From NCBI GenBank assembly GCA_023231445.1, contig JALNVF010000040.1, positions 1 to 22,784 of the forward strand: a DNA stretch of 22,784 nt, given 5' to 3'. Every line of letters starts with the position of its first letter. The first letter of the stretch is position 1. Under the pieces are notes generated by a model. It saw only the letters and a list, made by a program, of their open reading frames with translations, searched no databases and was not told the origin of the DNA. This document shows, piece after piece, positions 1 to 7,723 of the stretch. Origin of the DNA: Treponema sp. Lineage in GTDB: Bacteria > Spirochaetota > Spirochaetia > Treponematales > Treponemataceae. The position numbers and the translations under genes are program-made.

Positions 1-49
1 CGTAGTAAAGGATTCTGCAATGGAAACGGCAGAAGTATCATAGTAATTC

Positions 50-66
50 CGGCAGTTTTTCTGCCG
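50..66 (+). terminator. Hairpin ahead of MCP1, possible upstream-gene terminator
   Basis: A perfect 6-bp stem (CGGCAG / CTGCCG) with a TTTTT loop is followed only by TTTA, so it is a weak terminator at best. A second CGGCAG copy at 27-32 could pair with the same right arm, giving two mutually exclusive stems. The hairpin ends 6 nt before the Shine-Dalgarno region of MCP1 (73-80), so it may instead be a leader structure. Confidence 0.35.
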
Positions 67-88
67 TTTAGAGAGAGGAGTTATGTTT

Positions 89-1816
89 ATGAAAGGAAAA
101 GGAATCGGATTCAGAATTATTGTTATGGCGGTTGTTCTGTCTGTAATTGCTGCTGTAATCGGATGTATCGGATTGTATGCAACGAAAACAGTCAGCGGAC
201 TTGTTACGAATATGTACCGGAAGAGCGTTCTCAGAGTACAATATGCAGGAATGATTCAGAATGACGTTGAAGCTGCAAGAGGCATACTGCTCAGCGCGAA
301 TACCCAGGGACGGACTAAAGAACAGACAGAATCATTAATGAAAGATTTTAAAGCCGGGTATGCAGCCTTTACCGATGCAGTAGAAAAGTTTGAATCGACT
401 AATTTAGTAGCTGCTGATAAAAAAGAATTAATCAAAATAATTAAAACTTCAGGGAAGGAATATGCTGAAAAAGGTGAAAATATGTTCAGCTATATTCTGA
501 ATAAAGATTCTGCAGGTGCTGATAAGTATATGAACGAGGTAGTTATTCCTGTCCGTTCTCAGAAACTTACCCCTGCAGTTGAAAAACTTATAAGCATACA
601 ACTTGCAGACAGTGAAGCGTCTTTCGAATCAAGTAAAAAAATAGCGGTCCTTTCTGTTACAATAATAATTATTGCAATTTTTGTCGGACTTGCAATATCG
701 CTTGTACTTGGAATAACTATAACACGGAGCATTACAAAGCCTGTGTCGAAAATTGTAACGGATCTGTCCGAAAGTTCGTCGCAGATAAATATATCCAGTA
801 CGCAGCTGTCTACTGCATCCCAGGAAATTGCGAACGGTGCGCAGGAACAGGCATCAAGTATAGAAGAAACAACATCTTCAATGGAAGAACTTTCTTCGAT
901 GGTAAAACAGAATCTGGGTACTACACGGCAGGCAAGCCTTCTTTCCGAAAAAGCAACAGAGGCCAGCCAGAACGGTTACGATAAAATGGCGGACATGCTT
1001 ATGGCTATGAACAATATTTCAAAGTCCACCGAAGACATAAAGAACGTTATAGACGTTATTGATGATATTTCATTCCAGACGAATATGCTTGCGCTTAATG
1101 CAGCAGTAGAGGCGGCCAGAGCAGGAGAAGCGGGAATGGGATTTGCAGTCGTTGCTGACGAAGTAAAGAATCTCGCAAACCGTTCATCGGAATCAGCTAA
1201 AGAAACAGCCGCCATGATAAAAGACACTCTCAAGAACGTCGATTCGGGAATGTCGATTTCGAAGGAACTTTCCGAGATATTCAAGGATATACTTTCCAAT
1301 TCAAAGAAAGTTATGGAAATGAATCGGGAAGTTGAAACGGCTTCGGGACAGCAGGATGAGGGAATCAGTCAGGTAAATAAGGCAATGATTCAGTTTGATA
1401 CGGTGGTACAGGCTAATGCTTCAAGTGCTGAAGAAACGGCAAGTGCTGCGGAAGAACTGCAGAGTCAGGTGACCGGGCTTAATGATATAGTCGATACACT
1501 GTATCTTATAGTAAGCGGTAATGCTTATACTGCAGTAGAAGATACTGACGTTCGGCAGAATTCAAAAGCACATAAACTCGATGCATCTGCTGCCGGACAG
1601 CATAGTGCTTCTGCACGGAAGACGGCGAAGGAGTCGTCCGGAGAAGAAGGTTCGTCAGTGAGCAGCCAGGGTAAGAATACACCGTCAGGATCTTCTTCCT
1701 CCGGATCTGCTGCAGCAAAAAATTCTTCCCGGAAACCGGCGGAACAGGCTTCTTCCGATTCAAAGAAATCACATTCGATTTCTTTTGAAGATGATGAAGA
1801 ATTCAAACCAGTATGA
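89..1816 (+). CDS. Methyl-accepting chemotaxis protein (MCP1) with long low-complexity C-terminal tail
   Basis: This is a transmembrane chemoreceptor that signals to the CheA kinase. It has a first membrane helix at about residues 8-30, a periplasmic helical region to about 180 (four-helix-bundle like), a second helix at about 183-210, a HAMP domain with ITKPV at its start, and a cytoplasmic signalling hairpin whose tip reads FQTNMLALNAAVEAARAG near residues 328-345. Methylation-type segments are visible (SSIEETTSSMEELSS; SSAEETASAAEELQS). The last 90 or so residues are Ser/Ala/Lys/Glu rich and end in an acidic EDDEEFKPV. The start at 89 is chosen over ATG 83 because GAGAGGAG (73-80) lies 8 nt upstream of 89 but only 2 nt from 83. 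It is first in an apparent operon with cheR and cheB. The ligand is not predictable. The tip differs from those of MCP2 and MCP3, so it may belong to a different signalling array. Confidence 0.93.
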   Translation: MKGKGIGFRIIVMAVVLSVIAAVIGCIGLYATKTVSGLVTNMYRKSVLRVQYAGMIQNDVEAARGILLSANTQGRTKEQTESLMKDFKAGYAAFTDAVEKFESTNLVAADKKELIKIIKTSGKEYAEKGENMFSYILNKDSAGADKYMNEVVIPVRSQKLTPAVEKLISIQLADSEASFESSKKIAVLSVTIIIIAIFVGLAISLVLGITITRSITKPVSKIVTDLSESSSQINISSTQLSTASQEIANGAQEQASSIEETTSSMEELSSMVKQNLGTTRQASLLSEKATEASQNGYDKMADMLMAMNNISKSTEDIKNVIDVIDDISFQTNMLALNAAVEAARAGEAGMGFAVVADEVKNLANRSSESAKETAAMIKDTLKNVDSGMSISKELSEIFKDILSNSKKVMEMNREVETASGQQDEGISQVNKAMIQFDTVVQANASSAEETASAAEELQSQVTGLNDIVDTLYLIVSGNAYTAVEDTDVRQNSKAHKLDASAAGQHSASARKTAKESSGEEGSSVSSQGKNTPSGSSSSGSAAAKNSSRKPAEQASSDSKKSHSISFEDDEEFKPV

Positions 1817-1849
1817 GATTATTATTTATCTGCCGGGTATTCAACGAAT

Positions 1850-2632
1850 ATGTTACAGATTACTAAAAAGCAGCTGGATACTATCCGGGACCTTGCCTAT
1901 AAGAAGTATGGTCTTTTCATCGGCCCGGATAAAGTTTCCCGTCTGCTTCCAAAATTAGAACGATTCATCTCAAACGAAGGATATTCCGGGGCGGATGATT
2001 TATGCAGTCATCTTGCCTCAGAAGACAGAGTCTGCCTTGAAAAATTTATTTCCTATATAACAACCTGTCATACCTTCTTTTTCCGTGAACCTGAACATTT
2101 TAAGGAGCTGGCTGCCGACATACACCACTCGCCTCAGGCTTCCTATTCCATCTGGTGCGCGGCAAGTTCTACGGGCGAAGAACCGTATTCCATTGCAATG
2201 ACTCTTATAGAGGACAGGATCAGAAATTTTCATATCGTTGCCTCTGATCTTAACCGCGATGTGCTTGCTGAATTTAACCGGGGTGTGTACCATGAAAGCC
2301 GGCTTGCACAAACACCCGTTCCCGTGAAAGACCGTTATTTTACTGCTGCAGGAGATGATTGTTATACTATAAGCGGTTCCCTCCGCAGGTTTATTTCAAT
2401 AAAAAATATAAATCTTATGGATTCTATCCACTTTCCTCAGCCGTTTGATTATGTTTTCTGCCGTAATGTGTTTATTTATTTTGACGAACAATCACGTTCA
2501 CAGGCTGTTTCCACTATTATTTCAAATTTAAAAATTGGCGGTTCGCTTTTTATAGGTCATGCGGAAGTTCTGCTTCAACAGCCGGAAAACCTTAAGAAAA
2601 TCGGCAGTTCAATTTACCGGCGTATGTATTGA
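1850..2632 (+). CDS. cheR: CheR, chemoreceptor glutamate methyltransferase
   Basis: CheR transfers methyl groups from S-adenosylmethionine to glutamates of chemoreceptors during adaptation. The 260-residue length is usual. It has the N-terminal helical domain (about 1-75), the SAM site IWCAASSTGEEPYSIAM (about 100-116), and the family motif FCRNVFIYF (about 203-211) followed by GGSLFIGHAE. Aligned by eye with E. coli CheR, the beta-subdomain loop after RYF is about three residues shorter, a feature reported for CheR proteins that do not need a receptor pentapeptide. The ATG has no recognisable Shine-Dalgarno sequence. It lies 33 nt after the MCP1 stop and in the same frame, with no stop in between except the MCP1 TGA. 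Its stop overlaps the extended cheB frame, which supports co-transcription and coupling with cheB. Confidence 0.95.
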   Translation: MLQITKKQLDTIRDLAYKKYGLFIGPDKVSRLLPKLERFISNEGYSGADDLCSHLASEDRVCLEKFISYITTCHTFFFREPEHFKELAADIHHSPQASYSIWCAASSTGEEPYSIAMTLIEDRIRNFHIVASDLNRDVLAEFNRGVYHESRLAQTPVPVKDRYFTAAGDDCYTISGSLRRFISIKNINLMDSIHFPQPFDYVFCRNVFIYFDEQSRSQAVSTIISNLKIGGSLFIGHAEVLLQQPENLKKIGSSIYRRMY

Positions 2633-2643
2633 ATGAGGTATAC

Positions 2644-3714
2644 ATGGATATGAAGAAAATTAAAGTTCTTATCGTTGATGATTCAGCGATTGTCAGAGAT
2701 ATTCTTTCACGCGAACTGTCCGGTTGTCCTGAGATAGAAGTAGCAGGTACTGCCGGTGATCCCTTTGTAGCGCGTAATAAGATCGAGAATGAACCTATTG
2801 ATGTTATTACGCTTGATATAGAGATGCCTCGTATGGACGGGCTTACATTTCTCAGATATCTGATGAAATATAAACCTCTCCCGGTTATTGTCGTAAGTTC
2901 CCTTGTTTCTACGAATAATCCGGCGGCAATTCAGGCTCTTGAACTGGGGGCTGTTGATATAGTTCATAAACCGGGGGGACCTTTTTCTGTAGGGGATATT
3001 ATTGATGATCTCTGCCACAAAATACGGGAAGCTGCTTCGTGTCCGATGTCACGTCTTTCCTCTGCGTCCGAGCGTCTGGTAACAGATACCCGGAATTTTT
3101 CACCCGTTTCGCATACACTTTCACACATTTCAACCACAAACCGGCTTGCAGTTATAGGCGCATCGACAGGCGGGACGATTGCACTTGAAGAACTTTTTAC
3201 TCATTTTACACCTGATTTTCCGCCGGCACTTGCCGTAATTCATATGCCCGAGCGTTTTACCGCTTCGTTTGCAGAACGGCTTGATTCGCTTTGCGTCCTT
3301 CATGTAAAGGAAGCAGAAAACGGTGAAACTGTTATGCCGGGGACGATTTATATTGCGCCGGGCGGTTATCATATGCTTGTCACAACTTCCGGAGCAAGCC
3401 GCATTATACGCATAAAAAACGGACCGAAACTTTTCGGACAGCGTCCTGCAGTCGACGTATTATTTCAATCTGCTGCGGAAACTATCGGAAAAAACTGTAT
3501 TGCATCATTACTCACCGGTATGGGGCGCGACGGAGCTGCAGGAATGAAAGCTATACGCGATGCCGGCGGATATACAATTGCACAGGACGAAGAGTCGTGT
3601 ATTGTTTTCGGCATGCCTAAAGAAGCGATAGCGCTGGGCGGTGCCTGTGAAGTCACTCCTCTTGATAAAATTGCAGGCAGTATTTTAACACATAATAAAA
3701 GCATCATTAACTGA
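2644..3714 (+). CDS. cheB: CheB, chemoreceptor methylesterase/deamidase with receiver domain
   Basis: CheB removes methyl groups from receptors (and may deamidate glutamines) when phosphorylated by CheA, opposing CheR. The N-terminal receiver domain (about 5-120) starts KVLIVDDSA and has the phospho-acceptor D58 in LDIEMPRMDG. After a linker comes the esterase domain (about 165-350) with the catalytic triad visible as S174 in GASTGG, H200 in VIHMPERF and D296 in GMGRDGAAG. All residues needed for activity are present. The frame is open from a TTG at 2629, but GAGG at 2635-2638 sits 5 nt before ATG 2644, so that start is preferred; ATG 2650 is also possible. It follows cheR by 11 nt. No cheA, cheW, cheY or cheD is adjacent. 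Confidence 0.95.
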   Translation: MDMKKIKVLIVDDSAIVRDILSRELSGCPEIEVAGTAGDPFVARNKIENEPIDVITLDIEMPRMDGLTFLRYLMKYKPLPVIVVSSLVSTNNPAAIQALELGAVDIVHKPGGPFSVGDIIDDLCHKIREAASCPMSRLSSASERLVTDTRNFSPVSHTLSHISTTNRLAVIGASTGGTIALEELFTHFTPDFPPALAVIHMPERFTASFAERLDSLCVLHVKEAENGETVMPGTIYIAPGGYHMLVTTSGASRIIRIKNGPKLFGQRPAVDVLFQSAAETIGKNCIASLLTGMGRDGAAGMKAIRDAGGYTIAQDEESCIVFGMPKEAIALGGACEVTPLDKIAGSILTHNKSIIN

Positions 3715-3833
3715 TATTTAACATTTGATTTACGAAAAGAAAACAGTTCTCCTGTAGATTTTGAATATCAATTATGGAAAGGCATTTTTCGTGTCATCCA
3801 TCACTGATAATCAACTTTCACAGGAGATTGAAG

Positions 3834-4703
3834 ATGAAAAAAATTGCAGGTACAGTATTAGGAGCAGTAATGATGCTCGCAGCAGCATCGTCAGCTTTTG
3901 CTAACGGAGCGAAGGATTCGGAAAAAGTAACCGCCGTCACCGTAACGGCTTCCGGTTCATCGGCGCTTCTGCCGCTTGTAAAGGATGCCGCAGGAAAATA
4001 CAAAAACGTTAATCCGGCCGTATCGGTTAATGTAAGCGGCGGTGGATCAGGAACCGGACTTGCACAGGTTTCTGACGGAAGTGTGGATATCGGAAATTCA
4101 GACGTTTTTGCGGAAAGCAAGCTGGGTGCAGATAAAGCAGCCGCTCTTGTTGATCACAAAGTATGCATTATTACAATGGCGCCGGTTATCAACAACGATC
4201 TTGCTAAAACAGTCAAAAGCCTTACAAAACAGCAGCTTATCGGAATTTTTACTGCAAAAATAACGAACTGGAAAGACGTCGGCGGTCCGGACGAACAAAT
4301 CCTGCTTGTTACACGTCCGGCTACATCAGGAACACGTGCACTGTTTAAACAGTATGCGCTCGATAACAATGACGAAGCGTCAAACAAATCACTCGAAACA
4401 GACGACTCCGGCACGCTGCTTCAGACAGTTTCTCAGAACAGAGGCGCTGTCGGGTATCTTGCACTTTCATATCTGGTGAACAACACTGCGGTAAGTACTG
4501 TTTCACTTGATGGAGTTGCTCCTACGATGGAAAATACCTATAACGGTTCATATCCGGTATGGGGATACGAGCACATGTATACGAAAGGAAACAGCAATAA
4601 AGCTGCAAATGACTTCATCGCATACATCATGGGAAGCGATTACGGCAAACTGATGGAAGCACAGGGATATTGTGTTGCATCAAAAATGAAGGTTACCCGC
4701 TGA
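3834..4703 (+). CDS. pstS: PstS, periplasmic phosphate-binding protein
   Basis: PstS is the substrate-binding component of the high-affinity phosphate ABC transporter. The 289-residue protein has a signal peptide (MKKIAGTVLGAVMMLAAASS, cleavage likely after AFA, no lipobox cysteine). The mature part carries typical phosphate-binding segments: SGSSALLPLV, VSGGGSGTGLAQV, DIGNSDVFA and VTRPATSGTRALF. ATG 3834 is chosen because AGGAG at 3822-3826 lies 7 nt upstream and a signal peptide starts there; an upstream in-frame ATG at 3774 would add 20 residues that break the signal peptide. It is followed by a strong hairpin terminator before pstC, an arrangement that would let the binding protein be made in excess over the permease. 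No convincing Pho box was found in 3715-3833. Confidence 0.95.
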   Translation: MKKIAGTVLGAVMMLAAASSAFANGAKDSEKVTAVTVTASGSSALLPLVKDAAGKYKNVNPAVSVNVSGGGSGTGLAQVSDGSVDIGNSDVFAESKLGADKAAALVDHKVCIITMAPVINNDLAKTVKSLTKQQLIGIFTAKITNWKDVGGPDEQILLVTRPATSGTRALFKQYALDNNDEASNKSLETDDSGTLLQTVSQNRGAVGYLALSYLVNNTAVSTVSLDGVAPTMENTYNGSYPVWGYEHMYTKGNSNKAANDFIAYIMGSDYGKLMEAQGYCVASKMKVTR

Positions 4704-4719
4704 TTTATGAACCAGTTTC

Positions 4720-4768
4720 CGGGGTGTTCTTCCGCATGGAGAGAGCGGCGGGACATCCCGTTTTTTTT
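4720..4768 (+). terminator. Strong intrinsic terminator/attenuator between pstS and pstC
   Basis: A 16-nt left arm (4720-4735) pairs with 4745-4760 around a 9-nt loop, with one mismatch and a few G-U pairs, and is followed directly by eight T residues (4761-4768). This is the best terminator in the window. Because pstC follows 42 nt later on the same strand with no obvious promoter, it probably works as a partial terminator within the pst transcript. Confidence 0.85.
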
Positions 4769-4809
4769 CTTAAACGCACAGTTTTGCAACCAGACAGAGG
4801 ATTAGTAAT

Positions 4810-5715
4810 TTGTACAACAAAGAAATGATAGTAAAAGAATACCCGGGAAAAATCGCTGTAACAGTGTGCGGTATTCTTGTTATAGTTCTTACTTTGTCAA
4901 TCGGATTTTTCCTGCTTATAAAAGGCATGGGAACATTTACGATATATAAACACAATGTACTGGAATTCCTGTTCAGTTCGAACTGGAAACCGGAAGATAC
5001 TGACGCAGGCGGCGGAAAAGTCGGAGCGCTTATATATATTGTCGGTTCACTGCTGACATGCGGTCTGGCACTTCTTATTTCCGTACCGTTCAGTTTCGCC
5101 ACTGCTGTCTTCATGACGGAGATTGAACCGGTTGCCGGATCCCGTATACTTCAGCCTGCAGTAAGTATATTTGCGGGCATCCCGTCGGTCGTATACGGAT
5201 GGCTTGGTCTTACGCTGCTTGTTCCGTTCATAAAAAATCTGTTCAATCTGCCGCACGGCTTTACGGTGCTTTCCGCCGCACTTGTGCTGGCACTCATGAT
5301 TCTTCCGACAATTACAACAGTAACAGCAGATGCAATACGGGCTGTTCCTCTGGAATACCGCGAAGGCGCATATGCACTTGGCGCAACGCGCTGGCAGGTT
5401 ATACACAGTACCGTACTCCCTGCGGCGAAGAACGGTATTTTTACCGCAGTCATACTGGGACTTTCCCGGGCTTTCGGAGAAGCGCTTGCCGTTGCCATGG
5501 TCATCGGCAAGATGAAATCGTTCCCGGCTTCCCTTTTAAGTCCTACTACTACGCTGACAACGGCGATTGCGTCAGATATGGGCGGAGCGATGGACGGAGG
5601 AGAGTATAATATGGCTTTGTGGACAATGGCACTGCTGCTGTATCTTATTTCACTGCTGTTCATATTTGTTATACACATGCTTTCTTCAGGTAAAGAAAGG
5701 GAAGGAAAAAAATGA
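4810..5715 (+). CDS. pstC: PstC, phosphate ABC transporter permease
   Basis: PstC is one of two inner-membrane permease subunits of the PstSCAB phosphate importer. The 301-residue protein has about six membrane helices, beginning with a helix at about 15-38. The conserved permease segment SVFAGIPSVVYGWLGL-like and the EAA loop EYREGAYALGATRWQVI, which contacts the ATPase, are both visible. The start is TTG 4810, with AGAGG at 4796-4800 placed 9 nt upstream; the next in-frame ATG (4825) has no ribosome-binding site. The 3' end overlaps pstA by 4 nt (ATGA), indicating translational coupling. The partner ATPase gene pstB is not in the window. Confidence 0.94.
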   Translation: MYNKEMIVKEYPGKIAVTVCGILVIVLTLSIGFFLLIKGMGTFTIYKHNVLEFLFSSNWKPEDTDAGGGKVGALIYIVGSLLTCGLALLISVPFSFATAVFMTEIEPVAGSRILQPAVSIFAGIPSVVYGWLGLTLLVPFIKNLFNLPHGFTVLSAALVLALMILPTITTVTADAIRAVPLEYREGAYALGATRWQVIHSTVLPAAKNGIFTAVILGLSRAFGEALAVAMVIGKMKSFPASLLSPTTTLTTAIASDMGGAMDGGEYNMALWTMALLLYLISLLFIFVIHMLSSGKEREGKK

Positions 5716-6590
5716 GCGACCATCTGAAAATTGAAAAGATAAAAAATTCGGTAATGACAGGTGTTTTTTACTGCATCGGCGGATTATTGCTGCTTTTTCT
5801 TTTAACGCTTGTAACGTATATAGTCGTAAAAGGCTTCAGAGGATTCACTATTTCCCTTTTTTCTTTCTCAGATCAGGGAATAGGAAATCAGTTTTTTAAT
5901 ACACTGTATCTTGTCGTTCTTTCACTTATTATCAGTATCCCGCTTGGCACGGCTACCGGAATTTATATGGCTGAATATGCGACACAGGGACGGTTTACCC
6001 GTTTTCTTGAAATGTCGATAGAAACACTGTCGTCGCTGCCTTCCATAGTAGTCGGACTTTTCGGGTATCTTGTTTTTATTCTGATGACCCATTCACGCTG
6101 GAATCTTATGGCCGGTGCACTCGCACTGTTTATTCTGAATCTGCCGCTTATTGCGTCCACGACCGTGGATGCATTTAAATCGCTGCCGGAAAATCTGAAA
6201 GAAGGAAGCTTTGCGCTCGGGGCAACGCACTGGCAGACAATATACCACGTGCTTCTTCCTGCCGCCGCGACACGGATTATGACCGGGGTCATGCTTGCAG
6301 CCGGGCGCGGATTCGGTGAAGCCGCTGCTCTTTTGTATACGGCCGGTATGAGTACCGATATTGACTGGACAAACTGGAATCTGCTTTCGGCTACGTGTCC
6401 GATAAATCCGTTCCGTCCGGGAGAAACACTTGCGCTTCATATCTGGGGAGCCAGAACGGAAGCGCTTGCACCAAACGCAGCTCAGATAGCCGATTTATCG
6501 TCCGCCGTACTTGTTATCATGATATTTTCGTTCAGCATTATGTCGGAAATTATAAACGCACGAATACGCAGAAAAACAGGGGTAAAATGA
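5712..6590 (+). CDS. pstA: PstA, phosphate ABC transporter permease
   Basis: PstA is the second membrane permease of the phosphate importer. The 292-residue protein has an N-terminal helix at about 17-38, then YMAEYAT, SLPSIVVGLFGYLVF and the EAA loop NLKEGSFALGATHWQTIYH, all typical of PstA. The start codon overlaps the pstC stop, and AAGGA a few bases upstream supplies the ribosome-binding site. In most bacteria pstA is followed by pstB and phoU. Here the next 60 nt contain neither, and the TPP riboswitch of an unrelated operon begins. No clear terminator separates pstA from the riboswitch. Confidence 0.94.
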   Translation: MSDHLKIEKIKNSVMTGVFYCIGGLLLLFLLTLVTYIVVKGFRGFTISLFSFSDQGIGNQFFNTLYLVVLSLIISIPLGTATGIYMAEYATQGRFTRFLEMSIETLSSLPSIVVGLFGYLVFILMTHSRWNLMAGALALFILNLPLIASTTVDAFKSLPENLKEGSFALGATHWQTIYHVLLPAAATRIMTGVMLAAGRGFGEAAALLYTAGMSTDIDWTNWNLLSATCPINPFRPGETLALHIWGARTEALAPNAAQIADLSSAVLVIMIFSFSIMSEIINARIRRKTGVK

Positions 6591-6649
6591 TTTCTGCTGT
6601 TGTATTATTTTCTTCAGTATGATAGTTTTACTTTAACAAACAGTTTACA

Positions 6650-6752
6650 TGTAAGGGGAGCTTGTGGCGTTTTCGCCGGGCAGGCTGAGAGGAAGTACCG
6701 GAACTTCGACCCGTAAAACCTGATTTGGGTAATGCCAACGGAGGGAATCACA
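6650..6752 (+). ncRNA. TPP riboswitch (THI element) controlling the thi operon
   Basis: The conserved thiamin pyrophosphate aptamer core is clear: GGGGAGC at the 5' side, a GGCG-TTTT-CGCC helix, GGCTGAGA (6683-6690), ACCC, ACCTGATTTGGGTAATGCCA (from about 6718) and GGAGGGAA at the 3' side. It lies upstream of thiM, thiE and thiD, the pathway TPP represses. The exact 5' boundary of helix P1 is uncertain by a few bases. An intrinsic terminator follows after 20 nt, so control is probably by premature termination when TPP is bound. Confidence 0.93.
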
Positions 6753-6772
6753 GATGATACTAACGTCAATAC

Positions 6773-6806
6773 AGGGATTGCCTTCCGGGGGAATCCCTTT
6801 TTTATT
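6773..6806 (+). terminator. Intrinsic terminator of the TPP riboswitch expression platform
   Basis: The stem AGGGATTGCC / GGGAATCCCT has one mismatched position around a short loop and is followed by TTTTTTATTTTT. It stands between the aptamer and thiM (ATG 6887), as expected for a transcriptional OFF switch. I could not identify by eye the competing antiterminator helix. Confidence 0.8.
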
Positions 6807-6886
6807 TTTACAGGTGTTTTCCGGAATTTCTTTTTTATGTCCGCAGAACATACCGGCTCCGCCTGATTTTCCATCAGGAGGAAAAA

Positions 6887-7723
6887 ATGAAAAAAGAAAG
6901 ACTGACGACCCTGTTTGAGTCTGTAAGAAAGACGGGTCCGCTCATTCACTGTATGACGAATTATGTAACAGTGAACGATGTGGCGAACATGGTTCTTGCG
7001 TGCGGTGCGTCTCCGATTATGGCGGACGACGAAGCGGAAGCAGCCGGTATTACCGCCGTTTGTTCCGCTACATACATCAATATCGGTACGCTGAACGCAC
7101 GGACAGTCACTTCCATGCTGCTGGCCGGAAGGAAGGCAGAAGAACTGCATCATCCTGTTGTTCTTGATCCTGTCGGAGCGGGGGCGTCCGCGTTCCGTAC
7201 GGATACCGTCCGCCGTCTTATGGACAACATTCATTTTACCGTCATCAGGGGAAATATGTCGGAAATAAAGACGATTGCACAGGGAACGGGAACAACAAGA
7301 GGCGTAGATGCAGATGCCGCAGATACGGTGACTGAAGAGAACCTTGACGCTGCCGTGGGCTTTGTGCGCAGTCTTGCCGTACGGACCGGTTCGGTTATCG
7401 CCGTAACAGGTGCGTTTGACATCATTTCCGGCGGCGGAGCGGCGTATGTCTGCAGCAACGGACATCCGATGCTTAAATCAATAACCGGCAGCGGGTGTAT
7501 GCTCGGTGCCGTTGTGGCGGCATTCTGCGCAGCGAACCCCGGCGATGCTGCCGGTGCCGCAGCCGCGGCGGTGAGTGCCGTGGGGCTGTGCGGAGAGCGT
7601 GCGTACCGGAAAACGGCAGAAACAGGTGCAGGGACCGGTTCGTTCCGCTCATATCTGCTTGACGCTATGAGTCTGCTTACTCCGCAGGCTTTTACGGAAG
7701 GATGTAAAATTGAAGAACGCTGA
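6887..7723 (+). CDS. thiM: ThiM, hydroxyethylthiazole kinase
   Basis: ThiM phosphorylates 4-methyl-5-(2-hydroxyethyl)thiazole with ATP, a salvage step that supplies the thiazole half of thiamin. The 278-residue length is normal. Family motifs are present: HCMTNYVTVNDVANMVLACG near the N-terminus, ASPIMADDEAE, VVLDPVGAGAS with a following R, and GSGCMLGAVVAAF with C204 at the expected active-site position. A strong AGGAGG (6876-6881) precedes the ATG. A small hairpin (CCTGA at 6862-6866 with TCAGG at 6874-6878) partly covers this site. It is the first gene after the TPP riboswitch and overlaps the next gene by 14 nt. Its local GC is far above that of neighbouring operons (44 of 60 bases at 7501-7560). 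Confidence 0.95.
   Translation: MKKERLTTLFESVRKTGPLIHCMTNYVTVNDVANMVLACGASPIMADDEAEAAGITAVCSATYINIGTLNARTVTSMLLAGRKAEELHHPVVLDPVGAGASAFRTDTVRRLMDNIHFTVIRGNMSEIKTIAQGTGTTRGVDADAADTVTEENLDAAVGFVRSLAVRTGSVIAVTGAFDIISGGGAAYVCSNGHPMLKSITGSGCMLGAVVAAFCAANPGDAAGAAAAAVSAVGLCGERAYRKTAETGAGTGSFRSYLLDAMSLLTPQAFTEGCKIEER

Noticed and set aside
3791..3810. Pho-box-like pair GTGTCAT ... CTGATAA upstream of pstS
   Set aside because: The two half sites are 13 nt apart rather than the 11-nt period of Pho boxes, and the second match is poor.
3774..3833. Upstream ATG start for pstS
   Set aside because: It would put 20 polar residues before a standard signal peptide, whereas ATG 3834 has AGGAG at ideal spacing.
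5151..5723. 190-codon - strand open frame across pstC
   Set aside because: It lies entirely antisense to a clear permease gene and translates to low-complexity sequence without motifs.
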